Assembly: GCA_021787655.1 (NCBI GenBank)
Contig: JAJYLM010000048.1
Coordinates: forward strand, 1 to 13,882
DNA: 13,882 nt
Source: a bacterium
Lineage (GTDB): Bacteria > JAMCPX01
Reading direction: 5' to 3'
Shown: piece by piece, positions 6,876 to 13,882 of the stretch
Layout of the letters: every line of letters starts with the position of its first letter
Numbering within the stretch: position 1 is the stretch's first letter
Notes under the pieces: generated by a model
The model's database searches: none
What the model was told of the DNA's origin: nothing
The model's input: only the letters and a program-made list of their open reading frames with translations
Translations under genes and position numbers: made by a program

Positions 6876-8471
6876 TTATGCGGCCTGAATATGCTTCACG
6901 AATTCCCGGACCGGCATTTGATCCCCGAGCAGGCCGTACAGATCCCCTGCTTTGGTACCGATTCCCGGCGCGCGGGAGAGCTTGTCAAGAACGACCTCCT
7001 TGCGGTCATGCGGAGAAGCGCCCTTCGGAACGATCGATTCAGCTTCATAGACTTGTCCGCCGGTCGTTGCGATGCAGACCCGTGCACCGAATGAAAAAAT
7101 AAACGTATCCATCATAACGTGATCGTGCTTCCTCATCATGCCCTCTTTGACTGCCTTCCTGTCTGCAGCAGGCAGGGCGCGCCACGCCTTGAGGAGTCCG
7201 CTTATGCCAAGGGATGCTGGCGGCAAGTCTTTCCTGATCTTGCGGAATGCACCGATCAGCCGGAAAACACCGGCATCACCGAGTACAAACCGGCCGCCCA
7301 GGAAACTATAAAAAGAAGACTGCATCTTCAAGGTGTAGTACCAGTCATGGCTGAGACTCACTTTTTTCGACAGTGCCAGTATATCATGCCCGTGCCGTGC
7401 AAGCATATCCCCGGACAGGTGCCCTGCCTGCAGCGACCCGTGGAGCAGGGTGAGCGCGATGCTCTTTGGAATGGAAAAGTTTATATTGACCGGATGCAGC
7501 CTCCCGTCATCGTACGTCTCGGACAGTGCGTTCATACCCATGGACAATATGTTTGCGGACACGTCCACTCGCTCAATGTCCTGCGGTGCAAGCCGCCTGC
7601 CGGTCTTCTGCAGGTATTCCGCAAGGATGCTCTGCACGCTGTCGATGGCAGTATCGATGTACGCACACCCCGGGTAAGGTTTAAAGGCAATGGTGTCCGT
7701 TACCCACCAGTGTCCGAACCCGGAGAGCATGTGCGGCAGCGGGAGATAGGCAAATCTCTGCAGAAACCCGTTCCTTGCTCCGAGGATGTCCGTGTTGCCG
7801 TTCATGCCGGTCCGGGCGAGCCGGGCACACAGCATACCGGACATCATGGGTATGGATGCGGTCAGGAGCTTTGAATCGCTCTTCATAAAACCCGGTGCAA
7901 GCGGGTAGTTCGGCTGATACAGGGCCAGGGCGACGGCCGAGGCCGTCTGCTCTGCGGTCAATCCCATCAGCTTTGATGCTGCCACGGCTGCACCTGCTGC
8001 GTGGATGTACGACCACATCTGCCCGTTATGATGTCCGAGCAGTACGGAAGCACCGAGCCGTCCTTCGACTTCATTGGTTGCGACCTGCGCCACGATAAGA
8101 TCCTGCACTGCCAGTCCTGCCTCTTCTGTCATGGACAACGGGACGAGGACTGCGGAATGCCCGGTGTGTCCCATGAAAAGGTAATCGTCGAAATCGAAGC
8201 TCATGGAATACAGTGCATTGACGAATGCAGCATACTCGGCGCTGGTTTTTCTGCCGGTTGCAAGGATGGTCGCATCCCCGCCGGAAATGTTCCCGGGTAT
8301 CATGGTGCTCTGCGAACCATAGTACCTGCCTGACAGGACAGCGGCGACCATATTGAGGATCTGCAGCCGCGCATGTTCCCTTATCCGCCCGGGAATATCG
8401 TCGTACGTAAGCCCTGATACCCAGGCTGCGATGCTGTCAAGTACAGTATCCAACGGTCCTCTCTTCACCAT
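6876..8471 (-). CDS. MmgE/PrpD family protein
   Basis: A 531-residue member of the MmgE/PrpD superfamily, which includes 2-methylcitrate dehydratase, cis-aconitate decarboxylase and iminodisuccinate epimerase. It is slightly longer than typical members (about 450-500). Seen: N-terminal helical domain with LDTVLDSIAAWVSGL and ILNMVAAVLSG; MSFDFDDYLFMGHTGHSAVL, matching the family's DDT...HPG region; HAAGAAVAASKLMGL; and FKPYPGCAYIDTAIDSV, matching the conserved KPYP(C/G)CR region. No 2-methylcitrate cycle genes are nearby, so prpD is not assigned. The ATG at 8471 has only AGGGG directly against it, inside a 7-bp hairpin, while a strong ribosome binding site precedes a small ORF that overlaps this start. 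Translation probably depends on coupling, or the 5' end contains a frameshift. Confidence 0.92.
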   Translation of the reverse strand: MVKRGPLDTVLDSIAAWVSGLTYDDIPGRIREHARLQILNMVAAVLSGRYYGSQSTMIPGNISGGDATILATGRKTSAEYAAFVNALYSMSFDFDDYLFMGHTGHSAVLVPLSMTEEAGLAVQDLIVAQVATNEVEGRLGASVLLGHHNGQMWSYIHAAGAAVAASKLMGLTAEQTASAVALALYQPNYPLAPGFMKSDSKLLTASIPMMSGMLCARLARTGMNGNTDILGARNGFLQRFAYLPLPHMLSGFGHWWVTDTIAFKPYPGCAYIDTAIDSVQSILAEYLQKTGRRLAPQDIERVDVSANILSMGMNALSETYDDGRLHPVNINFSIPKSIALTLLHGSLQAGHLSGDMLARHGHDILALSKKVSLSHDWYYTLKMQSSFYSFLGGRFVLGDAGVFRLIGAFRKIRKDLPPASLGISGLLKAWRALPAADRKAVKEGMMRKHDHVMMDTFIFSFGARVCIATTGGQVYEAESIVPKGASPHDRKEVVLDKLSRAPGIGTKAGDLYGLLGDQMPVREFVKHIQAA

Positions 8472-8551
8472 CCCCTGAAGAAGTTCAGGGACGCTCTTTC
8501 CGGAGGCAGCGGGGCGCCGTGCACGGTATTATGCTCAACGCAGCGTTTCAT
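8465..8551 (-). CDS. Small 28-residue ORF overlapping the MmgE/PrpD start
   Basis: ATG at 8551 is preceded by AAAAGGAGG at ideal spacing, just 12 bases after the cutA stop. It encodes 28 residues and ends in a TGA that overlaps the first codons of the MmgE/PrpD gene (GGATGGTGA). The peptide resembles nothing I know. Two readings are possible: a leader peptide whose translation opens the hairpin at 8473-8490 and feeds ribosomes to the next gene, or the real N-terminus of MmgE/PrpD separated by a one- or two-base indel. Since the MmgE/PrpD frame already begins near the family's normal N-terminus, the leader reading is slightly favoured. Confidence 0.4.
   Translation of the reverse strand: MKRCVEHNTVHGAPLPPERASLNFFRGW
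8473..8490 (-). promoter_or_regulatory. Hairpin at the MmgE/PrpD start codon
   Basis: CCCTGAA and TTCAGGG form a perfect 7-bp stem with a 4-base loop, ending one base before the ATG at 8471. It would bury the only G-rich stretch (AGGGG) that could serve as a ribosome binding site. Ribosomes translating the small ORF at 8465-8551 would melt it. Regulatory meaning is inference. Confidence 0.35.
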
Positions 8552-8563
8552 GGCCGCCTCCTT

Positions 8564-8908
8564 TTACGGTTGTGTACTCGCAGAGATCCAATCCAGATAC
8601 TCGCGGTCACCCTGTATCCGATCGACAACGATGAATTCGGGCAGATCGTAGGGGCTGACCTCCCTGATCCTTTTTCCCAAACGCTGCACGAGATCTGTGC
8701 GCGTCTTGATGATGAGCAGGTATTCGCGGGCTTTGACCGTGCGCCCCTTCCACCGGTACAGCGACGTGATACCGGGCACGATATTGACACACGCAGCAAG
8801 CCGTTCGCTGATGAGGAGATCGGCGATGCGGAGCGCATCAGCTTTTTTTTCGACTGTTGTTACGGCAAGGGTGATGCGGCGGGAGTTATTTTTGACTCTC
8901 GACGGCAT
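8564..8908 (-). CDS. cutA: CutA1-type divalent cation tolerance protein
   Basis: A 114-residue protein with the size and motifs of CutA1, a small trimeric cytoplasmic protein linked to copper/divalent metal tolerance whose exact role remains unsettled. Seen: ITLAVTTVEKKADALRIADL at the N-terminal strand and first helix; LAACVNIVPGITSLYRWKG, the family signature (38-56); and the C-terminal YDLPEFIVV (87-95). The ATG at 8908 lies inside the 3' end of the SRPBCC gene, a 23-base overlap, with GAAGAG upstream. No later ATG or GTG fits, so the overlap appears real and points to translational coupling. The first ten residues are a basic extension. An A8 run on the coding strand encodes EKK near residue 20. 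Confidence 0.93.
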   Translation of the reverse strand: MPSRVKNNSRRITLAVTTVEKKADALRIADLLISERLAACVNIVPGITSLYRWKGRTVKAREYLLIIKTRTDLVQRLGKRIREVSPYDLPEFIVVDRIQGDREYLDWISASTQP

Positions 8909-9329
8909 CCTTGAGCTCTTCCATGGACTTTTTCATGGCGACGTTGTTCAGCGTATTAATGATGGGACCGGGTACCCAGAAACCGGGGTCCACGTACGCG
9001 GTAAACGTCGCAAGGGTCATGTCCTTACCGGCCTTTTCGAAGGTATAACTTCCCTTCACGTCCCGAACGTCGCCCTCGACATACCCCCAGCTCAACGCGT
9101 GCTTCTTTTCATCGTATTTATAGCTCAGGACGTAGCGTATTTCCCTGCCCATGACCGATAATTTGAACTCGACGGACTTCGGTTTGCCAGTGGTGTCCTT
9201 TTTGAGGACCTTGGCGTATTTGATCGCGGATTGCCACTCGGGGTAACTCTCAAAATCGCAGATCTTCTTATAACATTTGTCCGGCGTGCCCTTGATCTCT
9301 ATCGTCCTGGTCAATTCCTTTCCCGACAT
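8886..9329 (-). CDS. SRPBCC (START/polyketide cyclase-like) family protein
   Basis: A 147-residue soluble protein with the pattern of the helix-grip SRPBCC fold: an initial strand RTIEIKGTPDKCYKKICDFE, then the typical YPEWQSAIKYAKVLKK turn (residues 29-44), a set of antiparallel strands, and a long C-terminal helix LNNVAMKKSMEELKDAVES. This fold binds lipids, polyketides or other hydrophobic ligands, and includes Coq10-type proteins and cyclases; the ligand here cannot be named. The start at 9329 has AAGGAGG six bases upstream, formed partly from the preceding gene's stop region ten bases away. The closeness to the FAD-fold gene suggests the two act together. Confidence 0.9.
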   Translation of the reverse strand: MSGKELTRTIEIKGTPDKCYKKICDFESYPEWQSAIKYAKVLKKDTTGKPKSVEFKLSVMGREIRYVLSYKYDEKKHALSWGYVEGDVRDVKGSYTFEKAGKDMTLATFTAYVDPGFWVPGPIINTLNNVAMKKSMEELKDAVESQK

Positions 9330-9339
9330 ATACGCCTCC

Positions 9340-10659
9340 TTAGAGATTCGAAATGAGTTTTTTTACCTGCCTGCTTATATACGCATATTTTGAATCCAAA
9401 GTATACTGATTGATAAACTCATCATTGAGCAACAGAATACCTCTTTTATTCACGGGAACACCCGAGTTGTCCCAGAGAACAGAGGGATCGGTAAAATAGA
9501 TGTTCTCGACGAAATCGTCGAAAAACGGCATGAACCTCCTGACGTGCGAGAGGACGGCATTCCGGATGGCTGATATGCGGGATATGCTGTTCTCGTGGAT
9601 CAAGGTCGTTATCGTCAGCGCGGCCATCTCGTCTTTCGCCCGCTTGATGTCACTGATGGGATTGGCATCCAGGAAAATGAGGTTGTCGTTGGTCAGCGGC
9701 CGGTCGTAATCCGCAACGATGACGGCGCTGTTGACGCGGTTGAAGAGCTCCGGCAGGCACGAGCGGTTGACACCCGCAAAAATATTGTCCATGTAAAATT
9801 TTTTCCGTACGTTGCGGTACACGTCGAAGGGGAGCAGGGAAAACGTGCGTTCAGACAGCGGTTCTGCAACCAGCGTCCGGGCCCGGACGGTCTGTTCGTG
9901 ATCGATCGATACGGTGAAGTATTTACGCTCCTCGATACGGCTGATCTCGGTATCCTGAAGAACGTTGACGTTGCGCCGGACGAGTTCCTGGAGGATGGCA
10001 TTCTTCAGGCTGTCCCTGCCGCCCATGGGATAAAATCTCTTCCGCAGTACGGCCGGTGCAAACCGCATATCGTTCGGCGGCGTGCTGCCGTTGTTCCAGG
10101 GAAACAGAAAACGGATGATTGCACGGAAAACGATTGACGGGAGGGGATCATCCATCAAACCGGCCAGGTTCCGGTGCATCCGCTGCCGTTCCCGCAGAAC
10201 CTGGACGTTGGTCCTGATACGGGCTGCGGATTTCGTGAAGGCGCCTGCAACGGCCTGTGCCTCCTGTCTCCTTCTGCGGAGCAGGTCGACGAGTGCCTGC
10301 TCCCCTGACAGGTAGGCAGCAAAACCGGATGACTGCCCCTTGAACCGCCGGGCGATTTCGGACATGGTCTTCTTGCCGTCTGCAGAGATGTCGATCCGCC
10401 GGTCCGGGAGGATCACCTGGAATGCGGGATGAGCGTATGTCTCGAACACACCGTGCAGCTGCCTGAACAGATCGGGAAGTTCTGCGTCCGAAAACAGGTG
10501 CTGCGGGTACGGGTTGAACACATAACCGTCCATCGAAAGCGAGGGCTTGTACCGGTCGATGAGGACGACAGACACGTCGGTTTTGGAAAGCTCATACGCC
10601 GCGATCAGGCCGTTCATACCCTCTGCGATTACAGCAACATCAAAAAAATGCCCTGTCAT
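9340..10659 (-). CDS. CrtI-type FAD/NAD(P)-binding oxidoreductase, degenerate
   Basis: About 439 residues resembling phytoene desaturase/amine-oxidase-type flavoproteins. The N-terminal dinucleotide-binding segment is DVAVIAEGMNGLIAAYEL followed by VVLIDR, with AxGxxG in place of GxGxxG. A middle motif YPMGGRDSLKNAILQEL matches the PxGGxxxLxxAL segment of CrtI-like enzymes. The usual C-terminal glycine-rich FAD motif is not seen; the protein ends in a charged, aromatic stretch. So it may bind flavin poorly or have a non-redox role. The frame also opens at GTG 10665, overlapping the purN stop as GTGA, but ATG at 10659 has AGGA at better spacing and is preferred. The gene probably starts the tight block coupled to purN. 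Confidence 0.88.
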   Translation of the reverse strand: MTGHFFDVAVIAEGMNGLIAAYELSKTDVSVVLIDRYKPSLSMDGYVFNPYPQHLFSDAELPDLFRQLHGVFETYAHPAFQVILPDRRIDISADGKKTMSEIARRFKGQSSGFAAYLSGEQALVDLLRRRRQEAQAVAGAFTKSAARIRTNVQVLRERQRMHRNLAGLMDDPLPSIVFRAIIRFLFPWNNGSTPPNDMRFAPAVLRKRFYPMGGRDSLKNAILQELVRRNVNVLQDTEISRIEERKYFTVSIDHEQTVRARTLVAEPLSERTFSLLPFDVYRNVRKKFYMDNIFAGVNRSCLPELFNRVNSAVIVADYDRPLTNDNLIFLDANPISDIKRAKDEMAALTITTLIHENSISRISAIRNAVLSHVRRFMPFFDDFVENIYFTDPSVLWDNSGVPVNKRGILLLNDEFINQYTLDSKYAYISRQVKKLISNL

Positions 10660-10661
10660 TG

Positions 10662-11402
10662 TCACTGTTCCTGCGGGTTGAGAGGGTTGACCAGAGGCTC
10701 GCGGTTCTGGTCTGTCCGGCCCTGGATCAGAACCCGCCTGCCGTGAACGGAAAGCCGGTGCTCGGCAAAGTACTGTATTGCCAGCGGGTAAATGATGTGC
10801 TCTTGTTCGTGGATCCTGTGTGCCAGCGTTTCCTCGGTGTCATCGTCCATGACCGGCACCACCGCCTGGATGATGATCGGGCCTGTGTCCGTGCCTTCGT
10901 CGATAAAGTGTACTGTGCAGCCCGTGAACTTCACCCCGTAATCGATGGCTTTCTGTATGACGTGGATACCGGGAAATGAAGGGAGCAGTGCAGGATGTAT
11001 ATTCATGATCCGCAGGGGAAATGCATTGATGAACCGCGGGGTCATGAGCTTCATGTAGCCTGCAAGAACGACCAGTTCCACACCGTATCCGTTCAGGGTC
11101 CCGATGAGCGCGTCCTCAGCCTGTTCCCGCCGGGCGTATGCCCGGTACTCGAGAATATGTACCGGTATGTCGTTGTGCTGTGCGCGCTCGAGCGCGTAGG
11201 CATTGGCATTGTCCGAAACGACGACCTCCACAGTTGCCGGCAGCATGCCGTCGTTGATGCGGTCGATGATCGCCTGAAGGTTGCTCCCGTTGCCGGAAAC
11301 GAGCACGCCTATTTTCAATTTCGAACCCTGCGTTTTGATCGTTTGCCCCTGCATTGAGTTTTTTTGTTTCCCGTTTTTAATGTTCAGTTTTGAATCTTTC
11401 AT
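10662..11402 (-). CDS. purN: Phosphoribosylglycinamide formyltransferase (GART)
   Basis: Transfers the formyl group of 10-formyltetrahydrofolate to GAR in purine synthesis. Seen: KIGVLVSGNGSNLQAIIDRI at the phosphate-binding N-terminus, NIHPALLPSFPG with catalytic N134 and H136, and HFIDEGTDTGPII with D172. These are offset by exactly 28 from E. coli N106, H108 and D144. The first 28 residues, Lys/Asn/Gln-rich and AT-rich in DNA, are therefore an extension beyond the family, and no ribosome binding site precedes the ATG at 11402. A TTG at 11318 sits at the E. coli Met1 position with CAGGG upstream and may be the true start. The C-terminus carries an extra tail of about 20 residues. The downstream gene begins two bases after the stop. 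Confidence 0.95.
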   Translation of the reverse strand: MKDSKLNIKNGKQKNSMQGQTIKTQGSKLKIGVLVSGNGSNLQAIIDRINDGMLPATVEVVVSDNANAYALERAQHNDIPVHILEYRAYARREQAEDALIGTLNGYGVELVVLAGYMKLMTPRFINAFPLRIMNIHPALLPSFPGIHVIQKAIDYGVKFTGCTVHFIDEGTDTGPIIIQAVVPVMDDDTEETLAHRIHEQEHIIYPLAIQYFAEHRLSVHGRRVLIQGRTDQNREPLVNPLNPQEQ

Positions 11403-11445
11403 GATGACGCTTGGGCACGCTGCGCTTTCCCGGTCCGCCTGCTTT

Positions 11446-12282
11446 CTATTCCTTGGGAATGAGCGCCAGTGCCTGGCTGAGCAGACTCTTGAGCTTTTCC
11501 ATGGAAGCGCCGCTGTTCTTGATCTTCGCCTGGAGGGCTGTCAGTGTCGTTTTGAGATCCCCGGCCTGCTTGCGGACCTTGTCGAGCTCGGCCTTTGCTG
11601 CCGCGGTCTCCTTGGACAGCGTATCATTGTCTTTCTGAAGCCGGTCCTTTGCCTCGGTCGCCTCGGTCAGCCACTTGTCGATTACTTTGGTGTGCTCCTT
11701 GTTTTCGCTCAGCTGTTTCATCAGACCAGCCTCTTTGTCCCTGCTCTCCTTGAGCGCACGCTGGACATCCTGGACACCGCCCAGCTTCGATTTTATCTCC
11801 TCGTTTTCCTTCTCCAGCACGCTGATCCTGTCATCGAGCACGATCTTCTCCTGGATCATGGAATTGAGATGTTCCTGCATCAGCTCGAACTCCTTTTCCG
11901 TGATGTGGAACCCGATGAGGTTTTGGACCTTCGAGAGGATGACCTCTTCGCTGAACGGCTTGAGCAGGTACTCGTCGGCCCGGATCTTCAGTTTCCGGTG
12001 CTGTTCGAAGTCCCGGGGCTTTGCGTCCCGGGAAATGAGGATGATCGGAATGGATTTCATGCCGTCGTCCTCCCTGAATTTCTTCGAGATAAGATATCCG
12101 TTTGCATCCTGCAGTTCGATGGCGATGATCACGAGGTCCGGCCTGTCCTTTTTCGCAAGCTGGTAACCGCTCTCGCCGTCGAGTGCCGTGTTGATCCGGT
12201 AATTCTCGGGCTCGAGCGCGCCGGTGATAAGGGCCTGGTACTCGATGTCGTTGTCAATCAGTAAAATCTTTTTTGAAGGCAT
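11446..12282 (-). CDS. Pseudo-receiver and coiled-coil protein, FrzS-like
   Basis: 278 residues: an N-terminal response-regulator receiver domain (about 4-125) followed by a long coiled coil (about 125-270) rich in Glu, Lys, Leu and Ala heptads. The receiver keeps the acidic pair D10/D12, S84 at the switch position and K108 in the LLKPFSEE segment. The phospho-acceptor site reads VIIAIELQDANGY, with Ala54 in place of Asp, so it should not be phosphorylated in the usual way. This receiver sequence (NGYLISKK, QHRKLKIRADEYLLKPF) and domain order recall Myxococcus FrzS, a polarly located motility protein with an atypical receiver. No output DNA-binding or enzymatic domain is present, so a scaffolding or localisation role is likely. 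It overlaps metH by one base (TGATG) with GGAG upstream. Confidence 0.94.
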   Translation of the reverse strand: MPSKKILLIDNDIEYQALITGALEPENYRINTALDGESGYQLAKKDRPDLVIIAIELQDANGYLISKKFREDDGMKSIPIILISRDAKPRDFEQHRKLKIRADEYLLKPFSEEVILSKVQNLIGFHITEKEFELMQEHLNSMIQEKIVLDDRISVLEKENEEIKSKLGGVQDVQRALKESRDKEAGLMKQLSENKEHTKVIDKWLTEATEAKDRLQKDNDTLSKETAAAKAELDKVRKQAGDLKTTLTALQAKIKNSGASMEKLKSLLSQALALIPKE

Positions 12283-13882
12283 CAGTGTTCTCCGAAAAAG
12301 TTTTTGATCTGTTCGACCGCAGTCATGGCGTCCCGGGCATAAAGGTCGGCGCCGATTTCTTTCGCGTACTCGCCCGTCACCACCGCACCTCCCACGGCGA
12401 CCGGAATGTTCAGGCCCTGAGCCCTGACGGCCTGGACGACTTTGTCCATCTCCGTCATGGTGGTCGTCATCAGCGCGCTCAGTCCTATCAGGTCGACCTT
12501 GTGCTGCTGCGCCTGCCGGACGATGTCATCCGTCGTGACGTTCTTGCCGAGATCGAGCACGTCGAACCCGTTGTTCTCGAGCAGGGTGATAAGGATGTTC
12601 TTCCCGATGTCGTGAATATCGCCTTCCACGGTCGCCATGAGGATCTTCTTCGTGCCCTTCTGCTGTTTCTTCATCTCCTGCTTGATCCTGGCGAACGCCC
12701 GCTTCATGGTCTCTGCAGAGAGCATGACCTGCGGCAGGAACATTCTTCCCGACTTGAACAGCTGTCCCACGACATCCATACCCGGGACCAGTCCGTTGTT
12801 ACTGATGCCGAGGGGATCATGTCCGGCTGCAAGCGCCTCTTCGACCATCGGAACGATGCCTTCCTCGTCTCCCTTGATCACCGCGTTCTTGAGACGGCCG
12901 AAGATGTCCGTGTCCGCACCCGCCGGCCGAACCTGTACCGGAACCTGTTCCTGATCCGAGAACGCATCCAGGAACCGCCGTGCATTCTCGTCCCTCCCGA
13001 GCAGCAGCGATGAGGCGAGAAACGCCTTCCGCATGTCCTCGTCGAGCACATTGACGATGGCCATGCCCGCACCCTGGGACATTGCCATGGAAAGAAAATG
13101 GCTGTTGACAAGGTTGCGTGCCGGCAACCCGAATGAAATGTTGCTCAGCCCGATAACGCAGGGAACCCCGAGCTGTCCGGTGACCTCGCGAATCGTCTTC
13201 AGGGTCTCTGCGCCGCCGTGCGGCTCCGCGCTGATCGTCAGGGTCAGTGCATCGACGACAAAGTTGTTCCGTCCTATGCCCATCTGCCCGGCGGTCTCGA
13301 TGACCCTCTGTGCGATGGCGACCCGTTCAGCCGCTGTTTTCGGCAGGCCCTTTTCGTCCACCGGCAGAATAATGGCCGACGCACCGTATTTTTTGATGAG
13401 CTTGAGGGTGGGAACGAGCCGCTTTGCCTCGCCGGTGACCGAGTTGACCAGCGGTTTACCGTCGATGGCCTTGAGCCCGGCTTCGATGGCCTGAATGTTC
13501 GACGAATCGATGGATACCGGCAGTGTGGACGCTCCGTTGACGGCAAAGATCGCCTTTCCCATCATGGACGGTTCATCGATGCCCGGGGTACCGACATTGA
13601 CGTCGAGCACGTGTGCACCTGCCTTTTGCTGGAGCATGGCCTGCTCCCGTATGTATTTCGTCTTCCCGGTCTTGAGCTCCCCGGAGTACAGCTTCTTGCC
13701 GGTGGGATTGATCCGCTCTCCGATGAGCAGCGTGTCCCTGCCCGCGACCAGCTCCATGAACTCCGTTCTGCTCGCGAGCTTGAGAGACAGGTCATGCTTC
13801 TGTTCGAAGGATAGACTGTGGTGCAGCCTGAACCCGGTTTGGGCGATGTGCCTGATATGGTCCGGGGTCGTGCCGCAGCACC
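12282..13882 (-). CDS. metH: Cobalamin-dependent methionine synthase, 5' end cut by window edge
   Basis: Moves the methyl group of methyltetrahydrofolate to homocysteine through cobalamin. The frame is open to the right edge; the first visible residues CCGTTPDHIR carry the two zinc-binding cysteines that end the homocysteine module. Counting from the internal Met at 13757: pterin module from IGERINPTG (12-20) with DVNVGTPG (52-59) and VSIDSS; B12 cap around 280-360; B12 Rossmann module with DIHDIG (380-385), H382 being the cobalt ligand, SALMTTT (427-433) and GGAVV (456-460). It stops directly after the B12 module, so the AdoMet reactivation domain of E. coli MetH is absent, as in other short MetH proteins. 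532 residues are visible. The internal Met is not a true start. Confidence 0.96.
   Translation of the reverse strand, partial: CCGTTPDHIRHIAQTGFRLHHSLSFEQKHDLSLKLASRTEFMELVAGRDTLLIGERINPTGKKLYSGELKTGKTKYIREQAMLQQKAGAHVLDVNVGTPGIDEPSMMGKAIFAVNGASTLPVSIDSSNIQAIEAGLKAIDGKPLVNSVTGEAKRLVPTLKLIKKYGASAIILPVDEKGLPKTAAERVAIAQRVIETAGQMGIGRNNFVVDALTLTISAEPHGGAETLKTIREVTGQLGVPCVIGLSNISFGLPARNLVNSHFLSMAMSQGAGMAIVNVLDEDMRKAFLASSLLLGRDENARRFLDAFSDQEQVPVQVRPAGADTDIFGRLKNAVIKGDEEGIVPMVEEALAAGHDPLGISNNGLVPGMDVVGQLFKSGRMFLPQVMLSAETMKRAFARIKQEMKKQQKGTKKILMATVEGDIHDIGKNILITLLENNGFDVLDLGKNVTTDDIVRQAQQHKVDLIGLSALMTTTMTEMDKVVQAVRAQGLNIPVAVGGAVVTGEYAKEIGADLYARDAMTAVEQIKNFFGEH

Noticed and set aside
11183..11196. 14-bp perfect palindrome CGCGCTCGAGCGCG inside purN
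   Set aside because: It lies in conserved coding sequence (ALERAQ region) and follows from GC-rich codon use; no reason to see a binding site.
11281..12264. 327-codon open frame on the plus strand opposite the pseudo-receiver gene
   Set aside because: It is antisense to the coiled coil; the Leu/Phe-rich translation mirrors Glu/Lys/Gln codons on the other strand.
1..13882. Mobile element, CRISPR array, tRNA or rRNA
   Set aside because: No transposase or integrase motifs, no regularly spaced direct repeats, and no tRNA-like cloverleaf or rRNA signature were seen on either strand.

Overview
The window is a protein-coding stretch of a bacterial chromosome, by eye in the mid-50s percent GC. All thirteen recognisable genes lie on the minus strand, so transcription runs from high to low coordinates. 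No rRNA, tRNA, insertion sequence or CRISPR array is visible, and no gap without a gene exceeds about 120 bases. A FrzS-like pseudo-receiver/coiled-coil protein, a short cobalamin-dependent methionine synthase, CstA and a TetR-linked acyl-CoA dehydrogenase suggest a Gram-negative, probably anaerobic lineage such as Desulfobacterota/Deltaproteobacteria or Nitrospirota. That placement is inference; no marker gene settles it.

Layout in the direction of transcription. (1) 13882-10662: the 3' part of metH, which runs off the right edge, a coiled-coil protein with a receiver domain lacking its phospho-acceptor Asp, and purN. metH and the receiver gene overlap as TGATG. The metH/purN pair fits one-carbon and purine metabolism. 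(2) 10659-4628: a tight block of a degenerate CrtI-type FAD oxidoreductase, a SRPBCC lipid-binding-fold protein, CutA, a MmgE/PrpD protein (preceded by an overlapping 28-codon ORF), a class III PLP aminotransferase and an uncharacterised protein with a kinase-like catalytic set. Gaps are 2 to 17 bases, or the genes overlap, and most starts have strong AAGGAGG-type ribosome binding sites, so this looks like one operon. (3) 4507-1949: endonuclease III and the transporter CstA, with wider spacing. (4) 1855-1: a TetR regulator followed by an acyl-CoA dehydrogenase that runs off the left edge. A perfect 16-bp palindrome lies between them, and its half-site recurs in the TetR promoter region.

The most interesting part is the second block. 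A small-molecule pathway could be built from a kinase-fold protein next to a PLP enzyme, a MmgE/PrpD enzyme, a SRPBCC protein and a FAD-fold protein, but no substrate can be named from sequence alone. Other points of note are the acyl-CoA dehydrogenase whose catalytic Glu lies in helix G, the pseudo-receiver coupled to metH, the short ORFs that overlap the starts of the MmgE/PrpD and nth genes, and an AT-rich N-terminal extension of PurN that is probably not translated.
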